From positions 334,197-398,196 of the forward strand of contig NZ_ABCM01000004.1 of the NCBI RefSeq assembly GCF_000170795.1: 64,000 nt of DNA, in the 5' to 3' direction. Source of the DNA: Pedobacter sp. BAL39 (GTDB taxonomy: Bacteria > Bacteroidota > Bacteroidia > Sphingobacteriales > Sphingobacteriaceae). A program made the translations under genes and the position numbers. The notes beneath the pieces are model-generated. The model ran no database searches and was not told the DNA's origin. It worked only from the letters and a program-made list of their open reading frames with translations. Shown piece after piece: positions 42,430 through 50,761 of the stretch. Numbering within the stretch: the first letter of the stretch is position 1; each line of letters begins with the position of its first letter.

Positions 42430-42627
42430 TTAACTGTCCTGTTTCTTCTTTAGTGTTTTGCGCAGGTCTTTCACCAACTGCATCTTCACATAAAAGAAAA
42501 ATGCGGCCGTAAGTACAAACAGCAGCACCACCAGGTATTGTTTGTTCTCATATCCCCAGAAGATCCCGAATACGGAGAGGATCAGACCCAGGTTATAGAA
42601 CACATTTAATGCGATTTTCTTTCCCAT
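42430..42627 (-). CDS. Small two-helix membrane protein
   Basis: 65 residues from the ATG at 42627, one base after the rhodanese stop codon. Two hydrophobic segments (VFYNLGLILSVFGIFWGY and YLVVLLFVLTAAFFFYV) are followed by a basic tail (KDLRKTLKKKQDS). No known motif. The tight spacing indicates cotranslation with the rhodanese. Confidence 0.65.
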   Translation of the reverse strand: MGKKIALNVFYNLGLILSVFGIFWGYENKQYLVVLLFVLTAAFFFYVKMQLVKDLRKTLKKKQDS

Positions 42628-42628
42628 A

Positions 42629-42949
42629 CTAGTAAACAGGCATATTAGGATCAAAAGCTTCCTGCCATGCCAGAATTCCGCCTTTAAGGTTGTACAGATT
42701 GGTATAACCCAGGGCCGACTCCAGCTGCATAATTGCTGCCGCACTTCTCTTGCCACTTCTGCATTGTACAATTACAGGGATATCCTGAGAAATTCTATCT
42801 GCCTCAATCAAAACGCCGCCCAAAGGGATGTTCTCTCCATTCAGATTAGAAGTCTCATATTCGAAAGTCTCCCGAACATCAATCAGTTGAAATTCTTCCT
42901 TATTGTCCATCTTTTCTTTCAGTTCCTGGACAGTGATTTCCTTTATCAT
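42629..42949 (-). CDS. Single-domain rhodanese-like protein
   Basis: 106 residues. It starts with ITVQELKEKMD and has IDVRETFEYE and the active-site loop QCRSGKRSA with Cys63, followed by LKGGILAWQ. Such proteins transfer sulfane sulfur or handle persulfides in the cytoplasm. The active-site Cys is present, so it is likely active. The 65-residue membrane gene follows directly. Confidence 0.93.
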   Translation of the reverse strand: MIKEITVQELKEKMDNKEEFQLIDVRETFEYETSNLNGENIPLGGVLIEADRISQDIPVIVQCRSGKRSAAAIMQLESALGYTNLYNLKGGILAWQEAFDPNMPVY

Positions 42950-43047
42950 ATTATTAAGCTTTTTTCAAAGATAAGCAAAGCCTAAATTATTTCAATCATA
43001 TCGCTGTAACAACTTAATTCCCCGCGCGTTTAAATAGTATTCTTTAC

Positions 43048-43055
43048 TAACTTTG
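43048..43055 (+). promoter_or_regulatory. -7 box for the DUF4407 gene
   Basis: TAACTTTG, a full consensus match, 14 bp before the ATG at 43070. Confidence 0.5.
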
Positions 43056-43069
43056 GCATTTATTTCATC

Positions 43070-44167
43070 ATGAACTCCATATCCCGCTTCTTCTGGTTTT
43101 GCTCAGGAGCACACCTCTCCACGCTGGAGAAACATCCTACCGAACACAATAAATATATCGGCATTGGCGCCACCATTTTCTTTACCGGATTGTTCGCCGC
43201 CCTCTCTGGAGGTTATGCTATGTACTTCGTTTTTAAAGGTGACGTCTCCGCGGTTTTCTTCGCCTTGTTCTTCGGACTGATCTGGGGACTGGCCATCTTC
43301 AACATGGACCGGTACATCGTTTCCAGTATCAACAAAAGCAGCAGCACAAATAAACAGATCCTGCAGGCTACGCCCAGGATTTTGCTGGCCATCATGATCG
43401 GTATGGTCATCTCCAGGCCGCTGGAGCTGAAGATCTTCGACAAGGAGATCAAAGAACGCCTGAAGGTAAGCTACCTGAACAACCAACGCTCCAAAATCGA
43501 CACCCTCAATGCCGCCTTTGGCAATAAATACAAGATTGAACTCGACAAGCTGAATGCCGCCAAAGCAGAACGCGACTCCCTTGCCAGCACCATCAAGCTG
43601 GACCGCCAGAAACTGAACTTCGAAATCTTCGGCAACAAGACCACGGAGACCTCTGGGGTGATGGGTTATGGCCCCTATGCGAAAAGAAAAGAGGCTGAAC
43701 TGAAACAAAGAGAACAAAACCTGGACACGCTGACAGCAGATATCAGGGCGATGGAGAAGTTTGTTGACGGCCGCAAGCAGTTTGACGGACTGATGAGCGA
43801 GAAGCTCTATACCGGAAAACAACTCGACAGCCTCACCAGCATCGCCGGTTTTGCCGACAGGAACTGGGCGCTGGGGCAGCTGAGCTTCAACACAGATGGT
43901 ACCCGTGATACCAATACAGCCATCGCTGTCACATTTATCGGACTCCTTTTCATCTTCTTCGAATGCCTTCCGGTATTTGTAAAACTCATGAGCGGAATCG
44001 GCCCTTACGACCGCTCTGTCGAGAATCTGGAAACCAGCCAGGTCCACGAATCCAATAAAGAAAAAGACTATGAGATCGAAGTAGTAGACGGTGTTCACGA
44101 AACCCGGGTGTCGACAGAAATCGACCGCCGAAAACGAAAACTACAGCAGCAAATATACCAGGATTAA
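43070..44167 (+). CDS. DUF4407 domain-containing membrane protein
   Basis: 365 residues. It starts FFWFCSGAHLSTLEKHPTE, a typical DUF4407 opening. Transmembrane helices are at about 28-50, 58-76 and 97-113 and again near 285-305. Between the third and fourth lies a charged region (about 120-240) with predicted coiled coil (KLNAAKAERDSLASTIKLDRQ, RKEAELKQREQNLDTL). The function is unknown. A monocistronic layout is likely, with its own -7 box. Confidence 0.85.
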   Translation: MNSISRFFWFCSGAHLSTLEKHPTEHNKYIGIGATIFFTGLFAALSGGYAMYFVFKGDVSAVFFALFFGLIWGLAIFNMDRYIVSSINKSSSTNKQILQATPRILLAIMIGMVISRPLELKIFDKEIKERLKVSYLNNQRSKIDTLNAAFGNKYKIELDKLNAAKAERDSLASTIKLDRQKLNFEIFGNKTTETSGVMGYGPYAKRKEAELKQREQNLDTLTADIRAMEKFVDGRKQFDGLMSEKLYTGKQLDSLTSIAGFADRNWALGQLSFNTDGTRDTNTAIAVTFIGLLFIFFECLPVFVKLMSGIGPYDRSVENLETSQVHESNKEKDYEIEVVDGVHETRVSTEIDRRKRKLQQQIYQD

Positions 44168-44234
44168 AAATCTGTTCATGGATGGATGCCGCTCCTCAAA
44201 CAGACAAATAACAACAACCTAAACCATAAAAAGA

Positions 44235-45542
44235 ATGAAAAAAGCCATTTACACTTTACTTGCCCTGTTCATTGCACAGCAAAGCTGGGCACAGGATATT
44301 GATAAGATCATTACCAAAGATTATGTGGACCGCCTCATCAAAACACTGAGCAGTGATGACATGCAGGGCCGGGCTACCTTCTCTCCGGGCATAGACAAAG
44401 CGGCAACATTCATTGAAAAGGAATTTAAAAGTATTGGCCTCCAGCCACTGGAAGGAAAAACATACCGACAGACCTTCTATAAATATCAGATAAAACCGCA
44501 AAGTGCCGTCCTTTCTCTTGATGGAAAGGACATTGCAGCTACCGACATCTTTGTATTCGGCAATACCTCCGCTAAGCTTTCTTTCAACCAGGAAAAAGGA
44601 AAAATCGTACAGATGGATGCCAGCAAGCCCTTCATGCAGCAGTTCCGTGCCCTCACTAAAGATGCACAGCAACAGATTGTACTTGTTGACCCCGCTTTTG
44701 CATCCGACTTCAAGCGCATCCAGGCTTATGTGGCTGGCGGCAGCGTCATTGATGAAAAGGAAATCAGCACAGAAAGCGCGGCGACCGTATTTGTGCTGAC
44801 CGCGCAAACCGGACTGAAAAACTTCCAGGTGGAGCTGAACAATAACGTCGAAAAAATGCCGCTGTTTAACGTAGCAGGAATGATTCCCGGTAAATCGAAA
44901 GCAAAAGAGCTGGTGATCTTCTCCGGTCATTATGACCATCTGGGCATCATGAAAGCCGATGGACAAGACAGCATCGCCAATGGTGCCGACGATGACGCCT
45001 CCGGAACTACTGCCATGATTGCCCTGGCCAAATATTATAAAAAGCTAAACAACAACGAACGTACCCTAATCTTTGTGGCTTTCACAGCTGAGGAAATTGG
45101 TGGCTTTGGCGCCAGACACTTCTCCGAAAAGCTAAACCCCGATGATGTAGTGGCGATGTTCAATATCGAGATGATCGGCAAGGACAGTAAATTCGGGAAA
45201 AATACTGCCTTCATCACCGGCTTCGACAAGTCAGACTTCGGCACGATCCTTCAGAAAAACCTCGCCGGCACAGCGTTTACTTTTCATCCGGACCCCTACC
45301 CGCAGCAAAATCTCTTTTACAGGAGTGACAACGCTACCCTGGCGGCACTGGGTGTGCCCGCGCATACCATCAGCACAGACCAGATCGACAGCGACAAGTT
45401 TTACCATACCGTTAAAGATGAATACGTAACGCTCGATACTGACAACATCCTGTCGACCATTAAAGGTATTGCAAAGAGTGCCATCAGCATCATCAAAGGT
45501 ACAGATACACCAACGAGGATCCCTAAGCTGAACAACGATTAA
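44235..45542 (+). CDS. M28 family metallopeptidase, secreted
   Basis: 435 residues. Signal peptide 1-20 (ending QQSWAQ). The zinc sites are HYDHLG (His232), the bridging Asp in ADDDASGT (about 252-254) and TAEEIG (Glu286, Glu287), with further ligands near MFNIEMIG and in the C-terminal AHTISTDQ. An N-terminal accessory (PA-like) region spans about 100-215. It acts as an exported aminopeptidase. It lies between DUF4407 and the S41 gene in the peptide-rich region. Confidence 0.92.
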   Translation: MKKAIYTLLALFIAQQSWAQDIDKIITKDYVDRLIKTLSSDDMQGRATFSPGIDKAATFIEKEFKSIGLQPLEGKTYRQTFYKYQIKPQSAVLSLDGKDIAATDIFVFGNTSAKLSFNQEKGKIVQMDASKPFMQQFRALTKDAQQQIVLVDPAFASDFKRIQAYVAGGSVIDEKEISTESAATVFVLTAQTGLKNFQVELNNNVEKMPLFNVAGMIPGKSKAKELVIFSGHYDHLGIMKADGQDSIANGADDDASGTTAMIALAKYYKKLNNNERTLIFVAFTAEEIGGFGARHFSEKLNPDDVVAMFNIEMIGKDSKFGKNTAFITGFDKSDFGTILQKNLAGTAFTFHPDPYPQQNLFYRSDNATLAALGVPAHTISTDQIDSDKFYHTVKDEYVTLDTDNILSTIKGIAKSAISIIKGTDTPTRIPKLNND

Positions 45543-45598
45543 TTCATCCAACCCATTCATTAAAAACTGATTAATTAACCTACCTCAAATCCAAACCA

Positions 45599-48500
45599 AT
45601 GACATTAAAATCATCTAAACGTCCCTTGCTTGCTGCAGCAATTGCCCTCTCCATGGGTATGAGCTTCTCCGCAAAGGCACAGCAGGGCGAAACGCTCCTG
45701 CTCCGGAATCCTTCGGTAAGCGCACAAAACCTAACCTTTGTGTATGGTGGTGACATCTGGATTGCTGGCCGTGATGGCAGCAACCCTCGTCGCCTTACCG
45801 TTAACCCTGCTGTAGAGCAGAACCCTATATTCTCTCCCGATGGCACACAGATTGCCTTTACGGGGAATTATGATGGCAATACAGACATCTATGTGATTCC
45901 AGTGAGCGGCGGGTCGCCAAAACGCATTACTTATCACCCCAGTGCCGACGTACTCCGTGGCTGGATCGGCAACGATCAGCTGTACTTTACCTCTGTGAGA
46001 GATTATAACTTTGCGCTGAGCCCGAGGATGCACCGCATCAAGCTCGATGGCACTGCTGAGGAAGCACTGCCGATGCCAGAGGCCGCCCAGGGAAGCCCTT
46101 CCGCAGATGGCCGCTACTGGGCATACATTAAAAATGGAGATCCTTCAGAACGCGCCAACGTTGCCTTTAAACGTTACCGTGGTGGCGGCATGCCCCAAAT
46201 CTGGATCTTCGACACCCAAACAAAAAATATAGAGATCATTCCCGGCCCTGGCTCCAATAACGTAAAACCGCAATGGCTGGGCAATACGATCTACTTCCTG
46301 TCTGACCGTGACCTGACGATGAACATCTACGGTTATGAGGTAGGCAGCAAAAAGACGACACAGCTGACCAGCTACAAAGATTACGATGTGAAGTCGCTGA
46401 ACGCGGCTAATGGTACCGTTGCCTTTGAGCAGGCCGGTCGCATCCACCTGATGGATGCAACATCGCACCAGGTAAAAGACCTCAGCATCAGCATCCAGGC
46501 AGACGTACCGTACAAACGTCCACATTATGTAGACATGAGTGCCGATATCCGCAATTCAGAGATCTCACCCAAGGGTGTACGCGCCCTGTTTGAGAGCCGC
46601 GGAGAGATCTTTTCTGTACCAAAAGAAAAAGGAGACGCACGCAACATCTCCAATTCACCGGGCAGCTACGAAAAATTTCCTGCATGGTCGCCAGACGGAA
46701 AATACATCTCTTACCTGTCTGACAAAAATGGCAGCTACCAACTTGTGCTGGCCAACCAGGCCACAAAAGCGGCTCCTGAATACATTAGCCTGGGCAGTAC
46801 GCCTTTCTACTTCCAGCCGGTATGGTCGCCGGACAGCAAAAAGCTGTTTTACGCCGATGCCCACCTCAATCTGTTCTACATCGACATCAATGCACGTAAA
46901 CCGGTTCTGGTCAAAGCTGACACAGAAAGTCCCAACCCGGGAAGGACCTACAATCCCTTCAATCCTTCCTGGTCGCCGGATTCAAAATGGATTTCTTATG
47001 TGGCCACGCTGCCAAGTGGGGTGAATGCGGCATTCCTTTACAACCTGGACAGCCAGACGCATACCCAGATTACCGACGGCATGAGTGACGTTAATGCACC
47101 TACCTTCAGCAGGGACGGTAAGTACCTGTTCTTCCTCGCCAGCACCGATGTTGGCCTCACCAACAGCGGCCTGCACATGTCGGCATACCAGCGCAACGTC
47201 AACTACAATGCCTATGCTCTGATCCTTTCAAAGAAAACACCATCTCTGTATAAAACAGAAAGTGATGAGGAAAGCGTAACTCCGGAAGAGAAAGCTGCAG
47301 AGAAGAAGAAAGAAGATACTAAAAAAGAAAAAGCAAAGAAAGCAAAAGATAACCCTACCGCACCGACGACCAAATCGATTGAGGTAGACCTGGCTGACCT
47401 TGGCAACCGCATCATCTCCCTGCCGATCCCCGCCGGTTCTATTTATGGCCTTAGTGGGAATGTGGACGACCAGCTCCTCTACCTCCGTGGTGATGAACTG
47501 GGCGCACTAGACCTGAAGAAGATGGAGACCAGCACACTGTTGTCCGGTGTAAGTTCACTCAGCATCAGTGCGGATGGCAAGAGCATGCTGTATGGACTCA
47601 GAGGCAGCTATTACATCGTTGACGCCGCTAAAAAGCCCGCATCACCAGAAAGCGGCAAGCTGAAGCTGGATGGCATTAAAGTTTATGTAGACCCGGCAGC
47701 AGAATGGCAGCAGATGTTCAACGAGGTATGGAAGATGGAAAAAGATTATTTCTATGCCGAGAACATGCACGGTGCCGACTGGCCTGCCATGAAGATAAAA
47801 TATGAGAAGTTTCTGCCTTATGTGAACCACCGCTCAGACCTCGCTTACGTGTTCAATGAGATGATGGGCGAGATGGTAGTGGGGCACAACTACATCTACC
47901 CTGGTGATGAGCCTATGGCTCCTGCCATTGGCGTAGGTATGCTCGGGGCCGATTATACCGTAGAAAACGGCTTTTATAAGATTAAAAAGATGTACAGTCG
48001 CCTGGACTGGAACCCTTCCTTTAAAGCACCATTAATGGAGCCCGGCCTCAACATCAATGAAGGTGATTACATCGTCGCCATTGAAGGGGTGCCACTTACT
48101 TCAGAGACCTCCATTTACAGCCTTTTCAATTTCAAAGCAGGCAAGCAGGTAGCCATTAAGGTGAATAGTAAACCATCTCTTACGGGTGCCAGAGAAGTCG
48201 TAGTGGTACCCATCTCCTTTTCTTCAGAGATGGAACTCCGGAAAATGGACTGGGTGGAGCGAAACCGCAAACGTGTAGACCAGCTGAGTAACGGCCAGAT
48301 TGCTTATGTGTACATGCCAAATACAGGGCCGGATGGTTATACTTATTTCAACAGGTATTATTTCTCACAGATGGATAAAAAAGCACTGCTGATGGACGAG
48401 CGTAACAATGGCGGCGGTTGGGTTGCAGATTACGTGATCGACTTGTTGAGCCGCGATCTGGTGAGCTACTGGGCAATTCGTGATGGCAAGAGCTTTACCA

Positions 48501-48898
48501 CTCCTGGTAATGGCATCTTCGGTCCGAAGGCGATGGTGATCAATGAAAACGCAGGCTCCGGGGGAGATATGATGCCTTACATGTTCAAGAATAAGGGACT
48601 AGGCAAACTCGTTGGCAGAACTACGATGGGCATCCTGGTTGGCATCAGCGGTTATCCAAGTCTGCTGGATGGCGGCAGCATCACCTCACCAAACTTCGGC
48701 ATCTATGACACGAAGGGAAACTGGATCATTGAAAACGAGGGCGTAGCTCCCGATATCTTCGTAGAACAGACACCTAAAGACCTGCTGGAAGGCAGAGACC
48801 CACAGCTGGAACGCACCATCAGCCTGCTTCAGGAAGAAATGAAAACGTATAAATATCCGGATGTAAAAAAACCTAAAGACCCGATTCGGGGCCACTAA
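45599..48898 (+). CDS. Tricorn-like S41 family protease, secreted
   Basis: 1099 residues. Signal peptide (about 1-28) followed by WD40-like/PD40 beta-propeller repeats (ADGRYWAYIKN, SPDGKYISYLSDKNG, SPDSKKLFYAD). A low-complexity Lys/Glu linker lies at about 553-592, then a C1-like domain, a PDZ domain (EGDYIVAIEGVPLTS) and the S41 core. The nucleophile Ser987 is in NAGSGGD; GVAPDIFVEQ lies near the end. It probably degrades oligopeptides in the periplasm, perhaps as a ring-shaped oligomer as in archaeal tricorn. Its 3' end overlaps the convergent GNAT gene by 26 bp. Confidence 0.92.
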   Translation: MTLKSSKRPLLAAAIALSMGMSFSAKAQQGETLLLRNPSVSAQNLTFVYGGDIWIAGRDGSNPRRLTVNPAVEQNPIFSPDGTQIAFTGNYDGNTDIYVIPVSGGSPKRITYHPSADVLRGWIGNDQLYFTSVRDYNFALSPRMHRIKLDGTAEEALPMPEAAQGSPSADGRYWAYIKNGDPSERANVAFKRYRGGGMPQIWIFDTQTKNIEIIPGPGSNNVKPQWLGNTIYFLSDRDLTMNIYGYEVGSKKTTQLTSYKDYDVKSLNAANGTVAFEQAGRIHLMDATSHQVKDLSISIQADVPYKRPHYVDMSADIRNSEISPKGVRALFESRGEIFSVPKEKGDARNISNSPGSYEKFPAWSPDGKYISYLSDKNGSYQLVLANQATKAAPEYISLGSTPFYFQPVWSPDSKKLFYADAHLNLFYIDINARKPVLVKADTESPNPGRTYNPFNPSWSPDSKWISYVATLPSGVNAAFLYNLDSQTHTQITDGMSDVNAPTFSRDGKYLFFLASTDVGLTNSGLHMSAYQRNVNYNAYALILSKKTPSLYKTESDEESVTPEEKAAEKKKEDTKKEKAKKAKDNPTAPTTKSIEVDLADLGNRIISLPIPAGSIYGLSGNVDDQLLYLRGDELGALDLKKMETSTLLSGVSSLSISADGKSMLYGLRGSYYIVDAAKKPASPESGKLKLDGIKVYVDPAAEWQQMFNEVWKMEKDYFYAENMHGADWPAMKIKYEKFLPYVNHRSDLAYVFNEMMGEMVVGHNYIYPGDEPMAPAIGVGMLGADYTVENGFYKIKKMYSRLDWNPSFKAPLMEPGLNINEGDYIVAIEGVPLTSETSIYSLFNFKAGKQVAIKVNSKPSLTGAREVVVVPISFSSEMELRKMDWVERNRKRVDQLSNGQIAYVYMPNTGPDGYTYFNRYYFSQMDKKALLMDERNNGGGWVADYVIDLLSRDLVSYWAIRDGKSFTTPGNGIFGPKAMVINENAGSGGDMMPYMFKNKGLGKLVGRTTMGILVGISGYPSLLDGGSITSPNFGIYDTKGNWIIENEGVAPDIFVEQTPKDLLEGRDPQLERTISLLQEEMKTYKYPDVKKPKDPIRGH

Positions 48899-49388
48899 GG
48901 GGCTTTTCCATCACATAATCATTCATAAAGAAACCGTTGCCGATATCAAGGTCGACGGTTTCTTTTATTTTAAAGCCCGCGCTAAGGTAAAAGTCCTTCG
49001 CCTTGTTATGTCGGTTTACATTCAGCTCAAGGCTGCTGCCTCCTGCCGTCTTGACTTTATCAAGTACCTCGTTAATGAGGAGCTTGCCAACCCCCTTGCC
49101 GTGCACCTCGGGAAGCACATAAAGCTTGTGCAGTTTATAGATTTTTCGTTCAGTATCCTCGACAGAATAGGCTGCAAAACCAACACTTTTGCTGCCCAGC
49201 TCCGCAATCAGGAAGACATAACCACCAAGCAATTGCTCCAGTAAAACCCCTTTGTTATACATCTGTTCCAGCATATAATCTACCTGCTCCTGACCGATAA
49301 TCGGCACATAAGTAGGTGCCCAGGTGATGCGTGCAATTTCCTGGATGGCGTCGATATCACTTTCTTTTGCTTTTCTTAAAAGTATCAT
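48873..49388 (-). CDS. GNAT family N-acetyltransferase
   Basis: 171 residues. The acetyl-CoA-binding motif A is LYVLPEVHGKGVGKLLINEV (Q/R-x-x-G-x-G/A type), preceded by strand 4 and followed by SLELNVNRHNKAKDFYLSAGFK, the typical C-terminal GNAT block. The substrate is unknown. It starts inside the stop of the upstream TPK-like gene (ATGA overlap), so the two are coupled. Its last 26 bp overlap the S41 gene on the other strand. Confidence 0.92.
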   Translation of the reverse strand: MILLRKAKESDIDAIQEIARITWAPTYVPIIGQEQVDYMLEQMYNKGVLLEQLLGGYVFLIAELGSKSVGFAAYSVEDTERKIYKLHKLYVLPEVHGKGVGKLLINEVLDKVKTAGGSSLELNVNRHNKAKDFYLSAGFKIKETVDLDIGNGFFMNDYVMEKPLSGPESGL

Positions 49389-49948
49389 AATAATTCACTG
49401 ATGATGAGGTGTGGGGTGGTAAAATTAAACTGTACAAATCCATCATTGATGACTACAAAGTCTTCATCTTCATTTGCACGCAGGTTGCTGGTCTCAAAGT
49501 AAGAAAGCACCTGGATCTTGAAAATGCTGCCTGCAGGTTTCCAAACGCTGAAGCCAGGTTTCACGGCATACGCTTTTTCAATAGCAGTGAACACCACGAT
49601 GTCGATTTCGGATAGGTAGGGTGTAAGGTCCAGGAGGTTATTCTTCTTGTCGATGACATTCACCGCAGGATATTTTTCCATAATGAGATAGTCCATCACC
49701 GCAGCGAGATCATCACTCACCCCGTGTACGGGCCTGGTATTTTCCTGAAGGAGCATCCCTGCCGGGGGGTTGATTACCAGGTCGACCTTCAGGCCAAGGC
49801 TGATGGCTTTTTCATACTCCTGTGCATTTACAATTAATGTCGGGCTCCATTCCAGCAACTGCCCAAGATATTCTTCGTTAAAGTTACCCAGATAATGGAT
49901 ATACAGTGCTGGTTCCTGTTTTTCGCGAACGATATGATGTGATGACAT
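49385..49948 (-). CDS. Thiamine-pyrophosphokinase-like protein with altered catalytic motifs
   Basis: 187 residues. The N-terminus MSSHHIVREKQEPAL and LGQLLEWSP resemble a Bacteroidota protein group that I recall being annotated as thiamine pyrophosphokinase. A C-terminal part with SVWKPAGSIFKIQVLS, NLRANEDEDFVVINDGFVQFNF fits the thiamine-binding sandwich. The residues expected at the catalytic sites (DGA and GDxDS in true kinases) read IVNAQ and VINPP here, so activity is questionable. It is coupled to the GNAT gene. A -7 box lies 4 nt before the ATG. The family call is from memory only. Confidence 0.5.
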   Translation of the reverse strand: MSSHHIVREKQEPALYIHYLGNFNEEYLGQLLEWSPTLIVNAQEYEKAISLGLKVDLVINPPAGMLLQENTRPVHGVSDDLAAVMDYLIMEKYPAVNVIDKKNNLLDLTPYLSEIDIVVFTAIEKAYAVKPGFSVWKPAGSIFKIQVLSYFETSNLRANEDEDFVVINDGFVQFNFTTPHLIISELL

Positions 49949-49952
49949 AAGG

Positions 49953-49960
49953 CAAATATA
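49953..49960 (-). promoter_or_regulatory. -7 box adjacent to the start of the TPK-like gene
   Basis: Minus-strand TATATTTG is followed by CCTT and then the ATG at 49948. A divergent one-mismatch box (TATTTTCG, 49976-49983) could serve the ECF sigma gene on the plus strand. Confidence 0.5.
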
Positions 49961-50028
49961 TCCTATTTTTTTTCTTATTTTCGTTAAGCTACCTCAGGAT
50001 CGGTGACAGGAGGAAAGCAGCTCAATCT

Positions 50029-50613
50029 ATGGACGATCGTCAGCAAGGTATTGTTAAAAACTGGAAACTGCTTGCCGAAGGCGAGAAGCAGGGACTATAC
50101 GCATGTTTCTCCATTTTTTATGATGACCTGTACCGTTTTGGCCTTTCCCTCTACAGGGATCCGGAGCTGATCAGGGATAGTATACAAAACCTGTTCATTG
50201 AGTTGTGGAGCATCCGCCATAAGCTGTCGGACGTGAATAATATCCAGCAGTACGTGTTTACGATCTATAAACGCATCATTTACAAGACGCATCAGAAGGG
50301 GATCATACACAAAGGCGAACATCATCTGCCATTAGAAGCAGCCGGCGATCAGCACATCATCGTAGGTTCCTATGAATCGATTTTAATTGCCAGTCAGGAG
50401 GACGAGCAGCTTAAAAAGCGGCTGCAGCACGCAATGGAAAGCCTGAGCCCCAGGCAGAAGGAGATTGTGAAGATGCGTTATTTTGAGTGCCTGTCATTCA
50501 AAGAAATCGCTGAAAAAACGTTGCTTACGGAGAGAACAGTGTACAATACCTTGCACAATGCAGTGAATGTATTGCGCGATGTCTTGCTGTCCTTTTTTAT
50601 TTTTATCGTATAA
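50029..50613 (+). CDS. ECF RNA polymerase sigma factor
   Basis: 194 residues. Sigma-2 region has FSIFYDDLYRFGLSLYRDPELIRDSIQNLFIELW; sigma-4 region has LSPRQKEIVKMRYFECLSFKEIAEKTLLTERTVYNTLHNAV, a helix-turn-helix for the -35 element. The C-terminal tail is short and hydrophobic (LLSFFIFIV), common in sigma factors of Bacteroidota glycan loci. It faces the FecR-SusC-SusD unit whose anti-sigma gene is about 9 kb away on the opposite strand. No anti-sigma gene is adjacent. The 148 bp after it hold nothing I can support. Confidence 0.9.
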   Translation: MDDRQQGIVKNWKLLAEGEKQGLYACFSIFYDDLYRFGLSLYRDPELIRDSIQNLFIELWSIRHKLSDVNNIQQYVFTIYKRIIYKTHQKGIIHKGEHHLPLEAAGDQHIIVGSYESILIASQEDEQLKKRLQHAMESLSPRQKEIVKMRYFECLSFKEIAEKTLLTERTVYNTLHNAVNVLRDVLLSFFIFIV

Positions 50614-50761
50614 AGCAGGCTTACGCATCAGAAGATCCCCACTTTGCTTGTCAGGAAGGCGGTATACTGCTAAGGCTGCGCAGAACGGTACAGATAATGA
50701 AAGTCGCCCTCACGCCTCTCGTTATTCCAGTCATCTTGTGCTATCTCAGCAAATTAAGCCC

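Noticed and set aside
43103..44098. 331-codon minus-strand open frame
   Set aside because: Antisense to the DUF4407 gene, which has its own -7 box and coherent membrane topology.
44256..44966. 236-codon minus-strand open frame
   Set aside because: Antisense to the M28 peptidase with intact zinc motifs.
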